DNA of 64,000 nt, taken from NCBI RefSeq assembly GCF_900094625.1, contig NZ_FMAJ01000001.1, forward strand, positions 186,001 to 250,000. The letters are read 5' to 3'. A program made the translations under genes and the position numbers. Of the stretch, positions 48,816-58,473 are shown one piece after another. The notes beneath the pieces were generated by a model. That model saw only the letters and a list, made by a program, of their open reading frames with translations, did no database searches and was not told the DNA's origin. The DNA comes from Rhizobium aethiopicum. GTDB taxonomy: Bacteria > Pseudomonadota > Alphaproteobacteria > Rhizobiales > Rhizobiaceae. Numbering within the stretch: position 1 is the stretch's first letter; the number at the start of each line of letters is the position of its first letter.

Positions 48816-49883
48816 TCAGGCCTTGTAGATCAGCCAGCTCTTGCTGAAGTCCTTCTGCATGCCGTCCTGATAGAGGACTATGCAGTTGCGCCCGGCGTTC
48901 TTGGCGCCGTAGAGGGCGATGTCGGTCTTGCTGTAGAGCTCGCCGGCATCCTCCGCATGCGAGGCCATGCAGATGCCGATCGAGACGGTGATCGGGCCGT
49001 AATTCACTCGCGTGCGGGAATTCTTGAACGGGGTCGTTTCCAGCGTGTGGCGGATGCGCTCGGCGATCGCCGTCACTTCCTCGGCTGTGTTCCCGTCGAT
49101 GATCAGGGCAAATTCCTCGCCGCCGGCGCGGGCGACGAAGACGTCTCGCCGGACATTGCTGCGGATGACGGAGGCGACGGTGGCGAGGATCTTGTCGCCG
49201 ACCGGATGGCCGTAGGTGTCGTTGATCTTCTTGAAATTGTCGATGTCGGCGAGCAGCAGCGCCGTCACCGGCCGCATGCCGGGATTGTTGAAGACGGCGG
49301 CGAGGCGGTCGTCGAAGGCGCGGCGATTGGAAAGGCGCGTCAGCGAGTCGGTGTTGGCGATGCGCTTGTATTCGTCGAGTTCCTTGCGGACCTGGTCCAT
49401 CTCCTGCGAGCGCTGGACGACGTCCTCGACGGTGCGTTCGCCATGCGCCATGGTGTCGCCAGTCGCCTGGCTGAGCAGTTCGATGGCGCTTTCGATCAGC
49501 TCGACGCTGGCGTTGCTCTTGGAGGTGATGCGTTTATGGGTCTCGCCGAGCAGCCGGGTATAGCTTTCGAGAGAGCTCTGCTCCTGCCTGAGGATCCGCA
49601 GCAGCCCGTCGAGTTCTCCCGATATGCGGGTATGGGCGTCGTCGAAGACGCGGGCCGGGCCAGTGGTGAAGTATTGAGAGCCGAGCGCATCGAGTTCGGC
49701 TTGGGTCGCTTGGCTGCCGAGGGCTGCGAGTTCGCGGGTGAGGGCGGGATTGGAGCCGATATAAGCCTCGTAAAAGAGTTCGTAATTACGCGGTATCGGC
49801 GCAACGCCCATCGAGCGCATGGCATAGGTGATCTGACCCGCGACGTCGGGAACCTGCACCTTGGGCGCGACAGCCGTATTCAT
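48816..49883 (-). CDS. Diguanylate cyclase (GGDEF domain)
   Basis: 355 residues with no membrane segment. An N-terminal helical region of about 185 residues precedes the GGDEF domain starting DSLTRLSNRRAFDDRLAAVF; the active site is RAGGEEFALII, the GGEEF variant that is catalytically competent. I do not see an RxxD inhibitory site at the usual five residues upstream (the sequence there is NVRRDVFVA), so product inhibition may be weak. It makes cyclic di-GMP and probably affects attachment or motility. Confidence 0.9.
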   Translation of the reverse strand: MNTAVAPKVQVPDVAGQITYAMRSMGVAPIPRNYELFYEAYIGSNPALTRELAALGSQATQAELDALGSQYFTTGPARVFDDAHTRISGELDGLLRILRQEQSSLESYTRLLGETHKRITSKSNASVELIESAIELLSQATGDTMAHGERTVEDVVQRSQEMDQVRKELDEYKRIANTDSLTRLSNRRAFDDRLAAVFNNPGMRPVTALLLADIDNFKKINDTYGHPVGDKILATVASVIRSNVRRDVFVARAGGEEFALIIDGNTAEEVTAIAERIRHTLETTPFKNSRTRVNYGPITVSIGICMASHAEDAGELYSKTDIALYGAKNAGRNCIVLYQDGMQKDFSKSWLIYKA

Positions 49884-50231
49884 CCGGCGAACTCCTCATG
49901 TATTCAAAGGCAATATTTTATTTGTTAGCTTAAATTTCTTGGGAAAAGATTAAAGCGACATATACCAAAGATTACATGCGACAACTACGTATCGGGTCAA
50001 TACTTCAATTATGCCTATGATTTTCCATGGAAAAACGTATCTTTGCCGAAACAGTGCATACTCGTTGTACGGGAGCAGTGTTTAAAAAACTTACAGTTCT
50101 TTTCTCGCTGATGATCGTATTCATCTTGTCGACATCCAGTTTTGGTCGCCTCCTATTTGAGTCTGCATATTCGGGGATGATAAATTCCAGTGGTAAACCC
50201 GACCGCCGGCAGAAAACCGGGGCGTGAGATC
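49884..50231. other. AT-rich gap upstream of the diguanylate cyclase
   Basis: 348 bp. It holds the promoter region of the cyclase (minus strand). A 66-codon frame at 50027-50227 (MEKRIFAETVHTRC..) has one hydrophobic segment but no RBS, and I do not regard it as an established gene. Confidence 0.4.
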
Positions 50232-50396
50232 ATGGAAAGGTCCCGTGCCATTTCTGTCGCCATCCTCGGTTTCACCATCTTCGCAGGCGGCGCTCTGCTG
50301 CTGGAGAACACCGGCCTCTTTGCCGGCGCATTCCGAACGGAGATCCTGGCGAGGGTGGATGAAGGGGACGTGGTAAGCGCTGCAGATGTTCAGTAA
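50232..50396 (+). CDS. Possible 54-residue single-pass membrane peptide
   Basis: MERSRAISVAILGFTIFAGGALLLENTGLF begins with one transmembrane segment (about 7-24) and ends in a short acidic tail, DEGDVVSAADVQ. The RBS is weak. The frame extends upstream to 50190. It lies next to a repeat element. No family recognised; weakly supported. Confidence 0.35.
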   Translation: MERSRAISVAILGFTIFAGGALLLENTGLFAGAFRTEILARVDEGDVVSAADVQ

Positions 50397-50413
50397 TGCA
50401 GTATCGGAAGGTG

Positions 50414-50597
50414 GTGCCGTGTGGCCCCCTCATCTGCCTGCCGGCATCTTCTTCCCGGTGGGGAAAAGGGACTCGCGGCGGCGTCTCGCTCCTCTTGGAA
50501 GGAGTCATTGTGGAAACGAGGGCAAACGGCTTGCTCCCCCTTCGCCCCAGCGGGGAGAAGGTGGCTCGAAGGGTCGGATGAGGGGGCGGCACGGCAC
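50414..50597. repeat. Intergenic inverted-repeat element, about 184 bp
   Basis: The left arm at 50414-50434 and the right arm at 50577-50597 are inverted copies (19 of 21 bases match). In between are CTTCTTCCCGGTGGGGAAAA-type and CCCCTTCGCCCCAGCGGGGA-type hairpins, the pattern of a dispersed non-coding element in Rhizobiales. Related elements occur at 53452-53603 and 57437-57497. Confidence 0.65.
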
Positions 50598-50642
50598 GCC
50601 ATCGATTGCCCTTCACCAGGCTTCAATCACAGCTGCACCCAG

Positions 50643-52250
50643 TCACCCCAAATTCAGCTCCTGGAAGAAATCATTGCCCTTGTCGTCGATAACGATGAAG
50701 GCGGGGAATTCTTCGACCTCGATCTTCCAGACCGCCTCCATGCCGAGCTCGGGATACTCGAGTACCTCGACCTTGCGGATGCAGTCCTGTGCGAGGCGGG
50801 CGGCGGGGCCGCCGATCGAACCCAGGTAGAAGCCGCCATGTTTCTTGCAGGCCTCGCGCACGGCGCGCGAGCGGTTGCCCTTGGCGAGCATCACCATCGA
50901 GCCGCCGAAGGCCTGGAACTGGTCGACGTAGCTATCCATGCGGCCGGCCGTCGTCGGCCCGAAGGAGCCGGAGGCGTAGCCGGCCGGGGTTTTGGCGGGG
51001 CCGGCGTAGTAGACCGGGTGGTTCTTCAGGTAATCGGGCATTCCTTCGCCCTTTTCCAGCCGTTCGCGGATCTTGGCATGGGCGAGATCGCGGGCGACGA
51101 TGATCGTGCCGGTCAGCGAAAGGCGCGTCTTGACGGGATGCCTGGAGAGTTCGGCGAGCACTTCGGCCATCGGCTTGTTGAGGTCGATATGCACGGTCGA
51201 TTCCGACAGCTTCGCTTCGTCGATCTCGGGCATGTATTTCGACGGGTCGGTTTCGAGCTGCTCGACGAAGATGCCGTCGCGGGTGATCTTGCCCTTGGCC
51301 TGACGGTCGGCGGAACAGGAGACGCCGAGGCCGATCGGCAGCGAGGCGCCGTGGCGGGGCAGGCGGATGACGCGCACGTCATGACAGAAATACTTGCCGC
51401 CGAACTGGGCGCCGACGCCCATCTGCTGCGTCAGTTTGTGGATTTCCTTTTCCATTTCGACGTCGCGGAAGGCGTGACCGCTCTCGGACCCCTCGGTCGG
51501 CAGTTCGTCGAGATAACGCGTCGAGGCGAGCTTGACCGTTTTCAGGTTCATCTCGGCCGAGGTGCCGCCGATGACGATCGCCAGATGGTAGGGAGGACAG
51601 GCCGCTGTCCCTAACGTCAGGATCTTCTCCTTAAGGAAGTCGATCATCCGGTCGTGGGTCAAGAGCGAGGGCGTGCCCTGATAGAGGAAGGTCTTGTTGG
51701 CCGAGCCACCACCCTTGGCCACGAAGAGGAAGTCGTAAGAGTCCGTGCCTTCCTCATAGATATCGATCTGCGCCGGCAGATTGTTCTTGGTATTCTTCTC
51801 CTCGAACATTTTTATGGGTGCAAGCTGCGAGTAGCGCAGGTTCTTTTTCTCATATGCGTCGAGTACGCCCCTGGAGAGTGCTGCCGCATCTTCGCCCTCC
51901 GTCCAGACCCTGCGGCCCTTCTTGCCCATGATGATTGCCGTGCCGGTGTCCTGGCACATGGGCAGCACGCCGCCGGCGGCGATATTGGCGTTCTTCAGGA
52001 GATCGTAGGCGACGAAGCGGTCGTTGTCGGTCGCCTCCGGATCGTCGAGGATCGAGGCGAGCTGTTTCAAATGGCCGGGGCGCAGCAGGTGGTTGATGTC
52101 GGCAAAGGCGGTTTCGGCTAGCAGACGCATGCCCTCCGGCTCGACGGTCAAAATTTCCTGGCCCTTGAAGGTGTCGACCGAGACGTGATCACCGCTGATC
52201 TTGCGATAGGGGGTGGCATCCTTGCCGAGGGGGAAGAGATCGTCAGCCAT
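50643..52250 (-). CDS. fumA: Class I fumarate hydratase (iron-sulfur)
   Basis: 535 residues, the full length of the fused alpha/beta class I enzyme. Cluster cysteines are in [12 protein letters not shown], near [17 protein letters not shown] and in [26 protein letters not shown]. The C-terminal swivelling domain (about 370-535) contains [24 protein letters not shown]. It interconverts fumarate and malate in the citric acid cycle and is oxygen- and iron-sensitive. The oxygen-tolerant class II enzyme is encoded 1.4 kb away in the same orientation. Confidence 0.94.
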   Translation of the reverse strand: MADDLFPLGKDATPYRKISGDHVSVDTFKGQEILTVEPEGMRLLAETAFADINHLLRPGHLKQLASILDDPEATDNDRFVAYDLLKNANIAAGGVLPMCQDTGTAIIMGKKGRRVWTEGEDAAALSRGVLDAYEKKNLRYSQLAPIKMFEEKNTKNNLPAQIDIYEEGTDSYDFLFVAKGGGSANKTFLYQGTPSLLTHDRMIDFLKEKILTLGTAACPPYHLAIVIGGTSAEMNLKTVKLASTRYLDELPTEGSESGHAFRDVEMEKEIHKLTQQMGVGAQFGGKYFCHDVRVIRLPRHGASLPIGLGVSCSADRQAKGKITRDGIFVEQLETDPSKYMPEIDEAKLSESTVHIDLNKPMAEVLAELSRHPVKTRLSLTGTIIVARDLAHAKIRERLEKGEGMPDYLKNHPVYYAGPAKTPAGYASGSFGPTTAGRMDSYVDQFQAFGGSMVMLAKGNRSRAVREACKKHGGFYLGSIGGPAARLAQDCIRKVEVLEYPELGMEAVWKIEVEEFPAFIVIDDKGNDFFQELNLG

Positions 52251-52453
52251 CGAAGTGACCTTTCTGCTGGGCGCGCGTCGCTAAATTGGAACCGGTCTAA
52301 AACTACCGCCAGGCAAAAGCAATCTGAGCCCAAGCTTTCGTTTCTAATGTGTCGGCGCGATGGGTCGTCCGCCATCCTGACGAGACGACTGCAAGTTGAT
52401 TTGCAGTGAAGGTCGGTTCATATTTCGGCGGCGTTAACCTGCGGGGGCTTCCG

Positions 52454-53281
52454 ATGGCGAATGCAAAGCCGATTGCTAACGACGACCTCTTCATTTCATT
52501 CGAACATGACCCGATCAGAGGGAACCTGCTCGGCAACGACAGCGATCCCGAGGGAGCGACCCTTTATCTCCGCTTTTTCGATGGTGTCCGGGTCGATGCG
52601 AAACAGGGACTGATGCAAGAAACGATCATACAAGGGAAGTACGGGACCTTCACCGTGCGGCCCGACGGCCATTTCACCTACGAGCTGGATTACACGCTCG
52701 ACGTGGTGAAGAACCTGCGGGCGCACGAACAGCTGATCGAGGAGATCCGCTACAAGATCTCCGATGGCGTCGGGGGGACGGATGTCGGCGTTTTGACCCA
52801 GGCGATCGACGGCGTCAACGAAGAAGACAAGTACCACGAGGTCCTCGATTTCGACGATATGGGCGTCTTGTCGAGGGCGGATAATTTCTCGCTCCCCAAT
52901 TACCGGGGCTTTGCGCTCTCGGTGAACGGCAGCCACGACGTGACGCTCCTGAACGGCATCGTCTACGATACGATTGCGGGCGTCGATGCCATTACTGAGG
53001 ATGGATTCAGCGATACCGTTCTATCTCCCGGTTCTGCGCCCGTAAGCTTGAAATTGCTCGATGGCGGGGAATTCACCTTTCAGAGCGTCTCGATCGCCGA
53101 ATTGTCGGCAGCGCCCTTCCACTTGACGCTCACCGCCCTGAACGACGGCCAGATTGTCTATCAGCAGGAACTCGAGGTCACCGGCCCCAGTCTCGAGGTC
53201 AATCTCGAAGACATCGAGGAAATCCGTTTCGACTTCATGGGGAGTTCTGTGGTGATGGACAATTTTTCGTTGTTGGTTTGA
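52454..53281 (+). CDS. VCBS/cadherin-like Ig-fold protein
   Basis: 275 residues from ATG 52454, with a G-rich stretch (GCGGGGGC) upstream; GTG 52406 is an alternative. PIANDDLFISFEHDPIRGNLLGNDSDPEGATLYLRFF and KYGTFTVRPDGHFTYELDYT..RYKISDGVGG are the halves of a tandem-95/VCBS-type domain found in repeats of giant adhesins, here as a single copy. A second beta-rich domain follows (about 150-275) starting ..VLDFDDMGVLSRADNFSLPNYRGFALS. No N-terminal signal peptide. It may be secreted by a type I system, but no RTX repeats are present. Confidence 0.8.
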   Translation: MANAKPIANDDLFISFEHDPIRGNLLGNDSDPEGATLYLRFFDGVRVDAKQGLMQETIIQGKYGTFTVRPDGHFTYELDYTLDVVKNLRAHEQLIEEIRYKISDGVGGTDVGVLTQAIDGVNEEDKYHEVLDFDDMGVLSRADNFSLPNYRGFALSVNGSHDVTLLNGIVYDTIAGVDAITEDGFSDTVLSPGSAPVSLKLLDGGEFTFQSVSIAELSAAPFHLTLTALNDGQIVYQQELEVTGPSLEVNLEDIEEIRFDFMGSSVVMDNFSLLV

Positions 53282-53451
53282 GGCTGTCTGATGTGCTGTG
53301 GGATTACCCACTATTCGGTGCCAGCAGGGGGCGGGGTTTTGACCGCGATGGTGAGAAATACAGGGGAGGCGCCTCACTCATCCTTCCTGTGCTTGTAACA
53401 GGAAGGACGGAGCAAGTGGCTACCTAGTCCATTCGCTCATGCTCATCGTGT

Positions 53452-53603
53452 GCCTCTCACCCTAACCATCTCCCCGTAAAAACGGAGAGAGGGGACGCGC
53501 CCTGTGAGAGGTGGGCGAGCGGGGAGCAGAGAGTGTGCGGCATGGTCCCTTCGCCCCGTTTACGGGGGAGAAGGTGGCGGCAGCCGGATGAGGGGCTTGC
53601 GTA
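53452..53603. repeat. Intergenic inverted-repeat element upstream of fumC terminus
   Basis: Contains hairpins of the CTCCCCGTAAAAACGGAGAG and CCCCGTTTACGGGG type and ends in AGGTGGCGGCAGCCGGATGA. It is the same class of element as at 50414-50597. The whole 333-bp interval 53282-53614 between the VCBS-like gene and fumC holds no gene. Confidence 0.6.
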
Positions 53604-53614
53604 TCGCGGCCCTT

Positions 53615-55006
53615 TTACTTCGGCCCGATCATAGTTTCCGGGCGGACGATCGCGTCATATTCTTCCGATGTCACCAGTCCGCTGGCAAGCGCCTCTTCCT
53701 TCAGCGTCGTGCCGTTCTTGTGCGCCGATTTGGCGATCTTGGCGGCGGCGTCGTAACCGATCTTCGGGGCGAGGGCGGTGACCAGCATCAGCGAGCGTTC
53801 GAGGCCAGCCTTGATGTTGTCCTCGCGCGCCTCGATGCCGACAACGCAATTGTCGGTGAAGGAGACGGCGGCGTCGGCGAGCAGCTGCACCGACTGCAGG
53901 AAGTTATAGGCCATCATCGGATTGTAGACGTTGAGCTCGAAATGACCTTGGCTGTTGGCGAAGGTCAGCGCGGCGTGATTGCCGAAGATGTGAATGCAGA
54001 CCTGCGTCAGCGCCTCGCACTGGGTCGGATTGACCTTGCCGGGCATGATCGATGAGCCGGGCTCGTTTTCCGGCAGCGCCAGCTCGCCGAGGCCGGCGCG
54101 TGGGCCGGAACCGAGCAGGCGGATATCGTTGGCGATCTTGAAGAGGGCGGCAGCCGCCGCATTGATGGCGCCATGGGAGAAGACCATGCTGTCATGCGAG
54201 GCAAGCGCCTCGAATTTGTTCGGCGCGGTGACGAAGGGCATGCCTGTGATATCAGCAATCTCTTCGGCGACCTTTTCGGCAAAGCCGACCGGCGCATTGA
54301 GGCCGGTGCCGACGGCGGTGCCGCCCTGAGCAAGTTCGCAGAGGCCGGGCAGCGTCATTTCGATGCGCCTGATGGCGGAGCCCACTTGGGCGGCATAGCC
54401 GGAAAATTCCTGGCCGAGCGTCAGCGGCGTCGCATCCTGGGTGTGGGTGCGGCCGATCTTGATGATGTGGCTGAATTCCGTGACCTTCATGTCGAGGGCG
54501 GCATGCAGGTGCTTCAGGGCCGGCAGCAGATGATGGGCGATCCGTTCGGCGCAGGCGATGTGCATAGCCGTCGGATAGGTATCGTTCGACGACTGGCTCA
54601 TATTAACGTGATCGTTCGGGTGCACCGGCTTCTTGGAACCCATGACTCCGCCAAGCATTTCTATGGCACGATTGGAGATGACTTCATTGGCGTTCATGTT
54701 CGACTGCGTGCCGGAACCTGTCTGCCAGACGACCAGCGGAAAATGGTCGTCGAGCTTGCCGTCGATGACTTCCTGGGCGGCATCGACGATGGCCTTGCCA
54801 AGGGCCGGATCGAGCTGGCCGAGCGACATGTTGGCGCGGGCAGCGGCCTGCTTGACGATGCCGAGCGCACGGACGATCGACAGCGGCTGCTTTTCCCAGC
54901 CGATCCTGAAATTGCCGAGCGAACGCTCGGCCTGGGCGCCCCAATATCGGTCGGCGGCGACGTCGATTGGGCCAAAAGTATCGGTTTCGGTGCGGGTAGC
55001 GGTCAT
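53615..55006 (-). CDS. fumC: Class II fumarate hydratase
   Basis: 463 residues. [28 protein letters not shown] starts the protein, [15 protein letters not shown] and [20 protein letters not shown] are the substrate loops, and [15 protein letters not shown] is the fumarase/aspartase signature with the catalytic serine. It catalyses fumarate hydration without a cluster. Having both classes is common in rhizobia and lets the cycle work under iron limitation and oxidative stress. Confidence 0.95.
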   Translation of the reverse strand: MTATRTETDTFGPIDVAADRYWGAQAERSLGNFRIGWEKQPLSIVRALGIVKQAAARANMSLGQLDPALGKAIVDAAQEVIDGKLDDHFPLVVWQTGSGTQSNMNANEVISNRAIEMLGGVMGSKKPVHPNDHVNMSQSSNDTYPTAMHIACAERIAHHLLPALKHLHAALDMKVTEFSHIIKIGRTHTQDATPLTLGQEFSGYAAQVGSAIRRIEMTLPGLCELAQGGTAVGTGLNAPVGFAEKVAEEIADITGMPFVTAPNKFEALASHDSMVFSHGAINAAAAALFKIANDIRLLGSGPRAGLGELALPENEPGSSIMPGKVNPTQCEALTQVCIHIFGNHAALTFANSQGHFELNVYNPMMAYNFLQSVQLLADAAVSFTDNCVVGIEAREDNIKAGLERSLMLVTALAPKIGYDAAAKIAKSAHKNGTTLKEEALASGLVTSEEYDAIVRPETMIGPK

Positions 55007-55428
55007 GGAGTTTGCCTTCCTGTCGCATGCTGTTTTCGGGCATCTACGAAAGATGAGGTCTTATAGGTTGGAAAGCCCGACAAGAAAACCGGATGCGGCG
55101 CGAAATATTGAAGGCGGTAGTCATGTTTGCGCTGATGGGTGGCCGTGCTTTTTCGGCCACGTTGAAAATTTTATGCGCCGGGACGTTTTTAGCGCACTGG
55201 TCTGGCGGCAAAAATTCGGTAAAAAATTAACTAATAATTTCATAATTTTGTGTGAACTGCTGCACGGCGCCGTGCAGAATTTCCGTCACATAGAATTGAG
55301 TCCGCCGGCGCTGGCGGCGAAGGCCGGTTTCTGATCAATGGGGCCCTACGCTGCTTGCATTTCGCGGGATTTGAACTTGAGCCTTGCGCTCGTGACAAGA
55401 ACAGCATGACACCGGGACTGGAATATAT
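55007..55428. promoter_or_regulatory. Divergent intergenic region fumC / L,D-transpeptidase
   Basis: 422 bp without a gene. A hairpin GTGGCCG/CGGCCAC lies at 55139-55160. A strongly AT-rich stretch (55165-55255) should hold the transpeptidase promoter. A perfect 18-bp palindrome CTGCACGGCGCCGTGCAG is at 55260-55277. Confidence 0.5.
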
Positions 55429-57336
55429 ATGACGTTCGTTTTGAAAAGCGCGGTATCCGCAATGGCAATTTCCTGCGGGCTGACAGTGATGATTGCCGCT
55501 CCCGCGCACGCCTATACGCTGATGGATATGCTGCGCGGTGACAGGCAGCGGAACCAGAGCACCATTTTCATGGACCAGATGCCGCCCGGGCGTGTGGGGC
55601 CGCGTGGCAGCGCCGGCACGCTCGGCGGGCTCGATCCGGAGGCACCGCTGCCGAAGGTGAGCGGTCCACGTTATTACACCTATAAGACCGAGACGCTGCA
55701 GTTCGTCGATACCAGCAGGTTCGCGGACCCCATCGTCACCGGTGCGGTTGCCGAAGTTTCTCCAGCCGGCGAAGCCATCGCGGAACCGGTGGTGCAGCGC
55801 CGATTCCTGGCGCAGGCCAAGGTCCGCGCCAATGCCGACGTCGCCAAGGCGCTCGAAGCCTATTATGGCGACAACCGCAATCCGCTTGTCTGGGTCGATG
55901 GCAACCAGATCAACGAGCGCGCCAAGTCGGCGATGGCGACGCTTGCCGATGCGTCCTCGGTCGGGCTCGATCCTGCCGATTACGCTATTCAAGCGCCTGC
56001 GATCGATCCGGCAAATCCAGACCCCGCCGCCCGTGACCGGGCGCTGACGCAATTCGAGCTCGACCTCTCGGCCAAGGTGCTGGCCTTCGTCCAGGATACG
56101 GTGCGCGGCCGCATCGACCCCAACAAAATTTCCGGCTATCACGATTTTCAGCGCAAGGTCGTCAACCTGACGCCGATCCTGAAGCTCGCCCGCATGAGCC
56201 CCGATGTCGGCGCTTACATCGCCAGCCGCTCGCCCGATAGCCCGCAGTTCCTGGCGCTGAAGACGGAGCTTGCCAAACTTCGCGCCGTCGACGGCAATGA
56301 GGAGCGGATCGTCATTTCGCTCGACAAGCTGCTGAGGCCCGGCGAAAGCTCGCCGGAGATCGCCAATATCGTCAAGGCGCTGCAAAAGCATGGCTCCGAG
56401 ACGCTGAAGACCGATCATGCCACGACATTTGCAGCCTATGCGGGCGGCAGCGATTATTCGCCCGACATCGTCTCCCTGGTCGAAGATTTCCAGAAGGAGC
56501 GCGGCCTGAAGTCCGATGGCGTCATCGGCCAGGCAACGGTGCGCGCAATGATTGGCGGGGACACGAACGCCTCGAAAATCGACAAGCTCGTCGTCGCCAT
56601 GGAGCAGGCGCGCTGGCTGCCGGAAGACCTTGGTTCCCGCTACGTCATGATCAACCAGCCGGCCTACATGGCCTACTACCATAATGACGGCAAGGAACAG
56701 CTGTCGATGCGCGTGGTGGTCGGCGGCAAGAACAATCAGACCTACTTCTTCAATGACGAGATCGAGACGGTGGAGTTCAACCCTTTCTGGGGCGTGCCGC
56801 AGTCGATCATCATCAATGAGATGTTGCCGAAGCTGCGCTCGGACCCGAACTACCTCGATCAACTGGGTTATGAGGTTGAGGTGAACGGGCACGCTGTCGC
56901 CTCGTCCAGCGTCGACTGGTACGGCTCGACCGATAATGTTTCGGTGCGTCAGCCGCCAAGCAGCGACAATGCCCTTGGCGAACTGAAGATCCTGTTCCCG
57001 AACAGCCACGCCATCTATATGCACGATACGCCGTCGAAGAGCTTCTTCAAGCGTGACATGCGGGCGCTCAGCCACGGCTGCGTGCGCCTTGCCGACCCGC
57101 GCGCGATGGCGGCGGCCGTCCTCGGCACGAGCGTTCAGGACATTGCCAAGCAGATCGCCAGCGGCCAGAACCATGCGGTGAAGGTGCCGCAAAAGATCCC
57201 GGTCTACGTCTCCTATTTCACCGCCTGGCCGAACAAGGATGGCGTGGTGGAATATTTCGACGATGTTTACGGGCGCGACGCTTATGTCGACAAGGCTTTC
57301 GATGCGACCACCAAGGCGCGTGGGGCGCAGATCTGA
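55429..57336 (+). CDS. L,D-transpeptidase (YcbB/LdtD-like)
   Basis: 635 residues. The signal peptide ends APAHA-YT. A scaffold domain (about 150-330) and a peptidoglycan-binding domain (DYSPDIVSLVEDFQKERGLKSDGVIGQATVRAM) precede the YkuD catalytic domain (about 395-590). The active site is ALSHGCVRLADPRAMA with His549 and Cys551, preceded by HDTPSKSFFKRDMR. It cross-links peptidoglycan 3-3 or attaches proteins to it, and resists most beta-lactams except carbapenems. It is single-copy here with its own terminator at 57366. Confidence 0.92.
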   Translation: MTFVLKSAVSAMAISCGLTVMIAAPAHAYTLMDMLRGDRQRNQSTIFMDQMPPGRVGPRGSAGTLGGLDPEAPLPKVSGPRYYTYKTETLQFVDTSRFADPIVTGAVAEVSPAGEAIAEPVVQRRFLAQAKVRANADVAKALEAYYGDNRNPLVWVDGNQINERAKSAMATLADASSVGLDPADYAIQAPAIDPANPDPAARDRALTQFELDLSAKVLAFVQDTVRGRIDPNKISGYHDFQRKVVNLTPILKLARMSPDVGAYIASRSPDSPQFLALKTELAKLRAVDGNEERIVISLDKLLRPGESSPEIANIVKALQKHGSETLKTDHATTFAAYAGGSDYSPDIVSLVEDFQKERGLKSDGVIGQATVRAMIGGDTNASKIDKLVVAMEQARWLPEDLGSRYVMINQPAYMAYYHNDGKEQLSMRVVVGGKNNQTYFFNDEIETVEFNPFWGVPQSIIINEMLPKLRSDPNYLDQLGYEVEVNGHAVASSSVDWYGSTDNVSVRQPPSSDNALGELKILFPNSHAIYMHDTPSKSFFKRDMRALSHGCVRLADPRAMAAAVLGTSVQDIAKQIASGQNHAVKVPQKIPVYVSYFTAWPNKDGVVEYFDDVYGRDAYVDKAFDATTKARGAQI

Positions 57337-57365
57337 CGCCTGATTTTGTGATGGTTTTGACGGGT

Positions 57366-57385
57366 GGGCGGTCCTTGGACCGCCC
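57366..57385 (+). terminator. Intrinsic terminator of the transpeptidase gene
   Basis: GGGCGGTCC (57366-57374) pairs with GGACCGCCC (57377-57385) across a 2-nt loop, followed by GTTTTGTTTT. It lies 29 bp after the stop codon. Confidence 0.85.
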
Positions 57386-57436
57386 GTTTTGTTTTGGCGG
57401 TGGTCCTTCGGATGGGCAAGGGTGTGCCGTGTGGCA

Positions 57437-57497
57437 CCCCCTCTGTCCTGCCGGATATTCCCCCTTGAGGGGGAGATGGTCGGCAGGACAGAGGGGG
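57437..57497. repeat. Intergenic inverted-repeat element
   Basis: CCCCCTCTGTCCTGCCG (57437-57453) and its exact reverse complement (57481-57497) enclose a CCCCCTTGAGGGGG hairpin. It is of the same class as the elements at 50414 and 53452. Confidence 0.7.
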
Positions 57498-57542
57498 GGC
57501 GCCTTACGGAATGCCGTCAGAGGATAAGAGCCAGCCCCGCCT

Positions 57543-58247
57543 TTAAACTGCTACCTTTGCCGCAGAACCCTTCAGCAAACTTTCCACCAGTTCCGGGGTC
57601 AGCTCATCGTAATGGGTGATGATGACATCCGGATCGAGGCTCGAGACCGGCACATCGGAATAGCCGAAAGGCACGGCGATCGACGGCACGCCGGCGTTTT
57701 TAGCGACGGCGATATCGTTGATGCTGTCGCCGATCATGACAGTTCGGGAAACATCGCCGCCGGCGCGCTCTATGGTGCCGGTCAGGTGGCGGGCGTCGGG
57801 TTTGCGGTATTCGAAGCTGTCGCCGCCGGTGACGGCGTCGAAATAGTGGGTGAGGTCGAGCTTGTCGAGCAGACCGAGCGCGAGGTTCTCCATCTTGTTG
57901 GTGCAGACGGCGAGGCGGTAGCCGGCGGATTTCAGGCGATCCATTGCGGCGACCAGGCCAGGATAGGGCTGGGTGGCGCCCGGCATGTTGCCGGCATAAT
58001 GGGCAACGAAGCGTTCCACCAGCGGCGGCAGGGTCTCCGCCGAGACCGGATGGCTGCGCAGCCGGCAGGCGCGCTCGATCATGACGCGGGCGCCCTGGCC
58101 GACGAGATGGGTGAGGTCGTCATAACTGACAGGCTCAAGGCCGAGGGCCGCGATCGTATGGTTCAGGCTTTCGACCAGGTCAGTGTGCGTGTCGAGGAGC
58201 GTACCGTCGAGATCGAAGACGACGAGCGGAGCAGGGGCAGGTGTCAA
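57543..58247 (-). CDS. gph: Phosphoglycolate phosphatase
   Basis: 234 residues. HAD motif I VVFDLDGTLLDTH with nucleophile Asp12 and acid Asp14, motif II VCTNKMENL, motif III lysine in EYRKPDARHL, motif IV MIGDSINDIAVAKNAG. The helical cap domain (about 20-85) is of the type used by 2-phosphoglycolate phosphatases. It is divergent from rpiA. It removes phosphoglycolate formed by oxidative DNA repair or by Rubisco-type side reactions. Confidence 0.9.
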   Translation of the reverse strand: MTPAPAPLVVFDLDGTLLDTHTDLVESLNHTIAALGLEPVSYDDLTHLVGQGARVMIERACRLRSHPVSAETLPPLVERFVAHYAGNMPGATQPYPGLVAAMDRLKSAGYRLAVCTNKMENLALGLLDKLDLTHYFDAVTGGDSFEYRKPDARHLTGTIERAGGDVSRTVMIGDSINDIAVAKNAGVPSIAVPFGYSDVPVSSLDPDVIITHYDELTPELVESLLKGSAAKVAV

Positions 58248-58473
58248 GGGGCTTGCCTTTTCGAGCGGTGTCCAGGGGAACGAACGCTCGTCCCGGGAGC
58301 GATGGGTGCTCCTGAGGTAGGCGATTGCGCGGCGGAAAGCAACGTCCGGGTAACGGCCGGGGAAGCCGCAGACGTTTGTTTCGGCTTTTCATTTTCCGTG
58401 ATGATTTGACTTTCGTTTGCCTGACGAGCCGTGTAAACAGCACATCCAACGCAATATCGGGAGCTGGCTGCGC

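Noticed and set aside
50027..50227. 66-codon plus-strand frame beginning MEKRIFAET
   Set aside because: One hydrophobic stretch but no RBS and no recognisable family, so it is only mentioned in the gap description.
50414..50597. Possible CRISPR-like or mobile element because of repeated inverted arms
   Set aside because: There are no regularly spaced direct repeats and no transposase; it fits a rhizobial non-coding palindromic element.
55240..57192. 650-codon minus-strand open frame opposite the L,D-transpeptidase
   Set aside because: The plus-strand frame has signal peptide, YkuD active site and terminator. The antisense frame has no motif and results from GC-rich codon bias.
58417..58473. 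Longer N-terminus for rpiA
   Set aside because: The added residues are not part of the RpiA fold, and ATG 58474 has a proper RBS.
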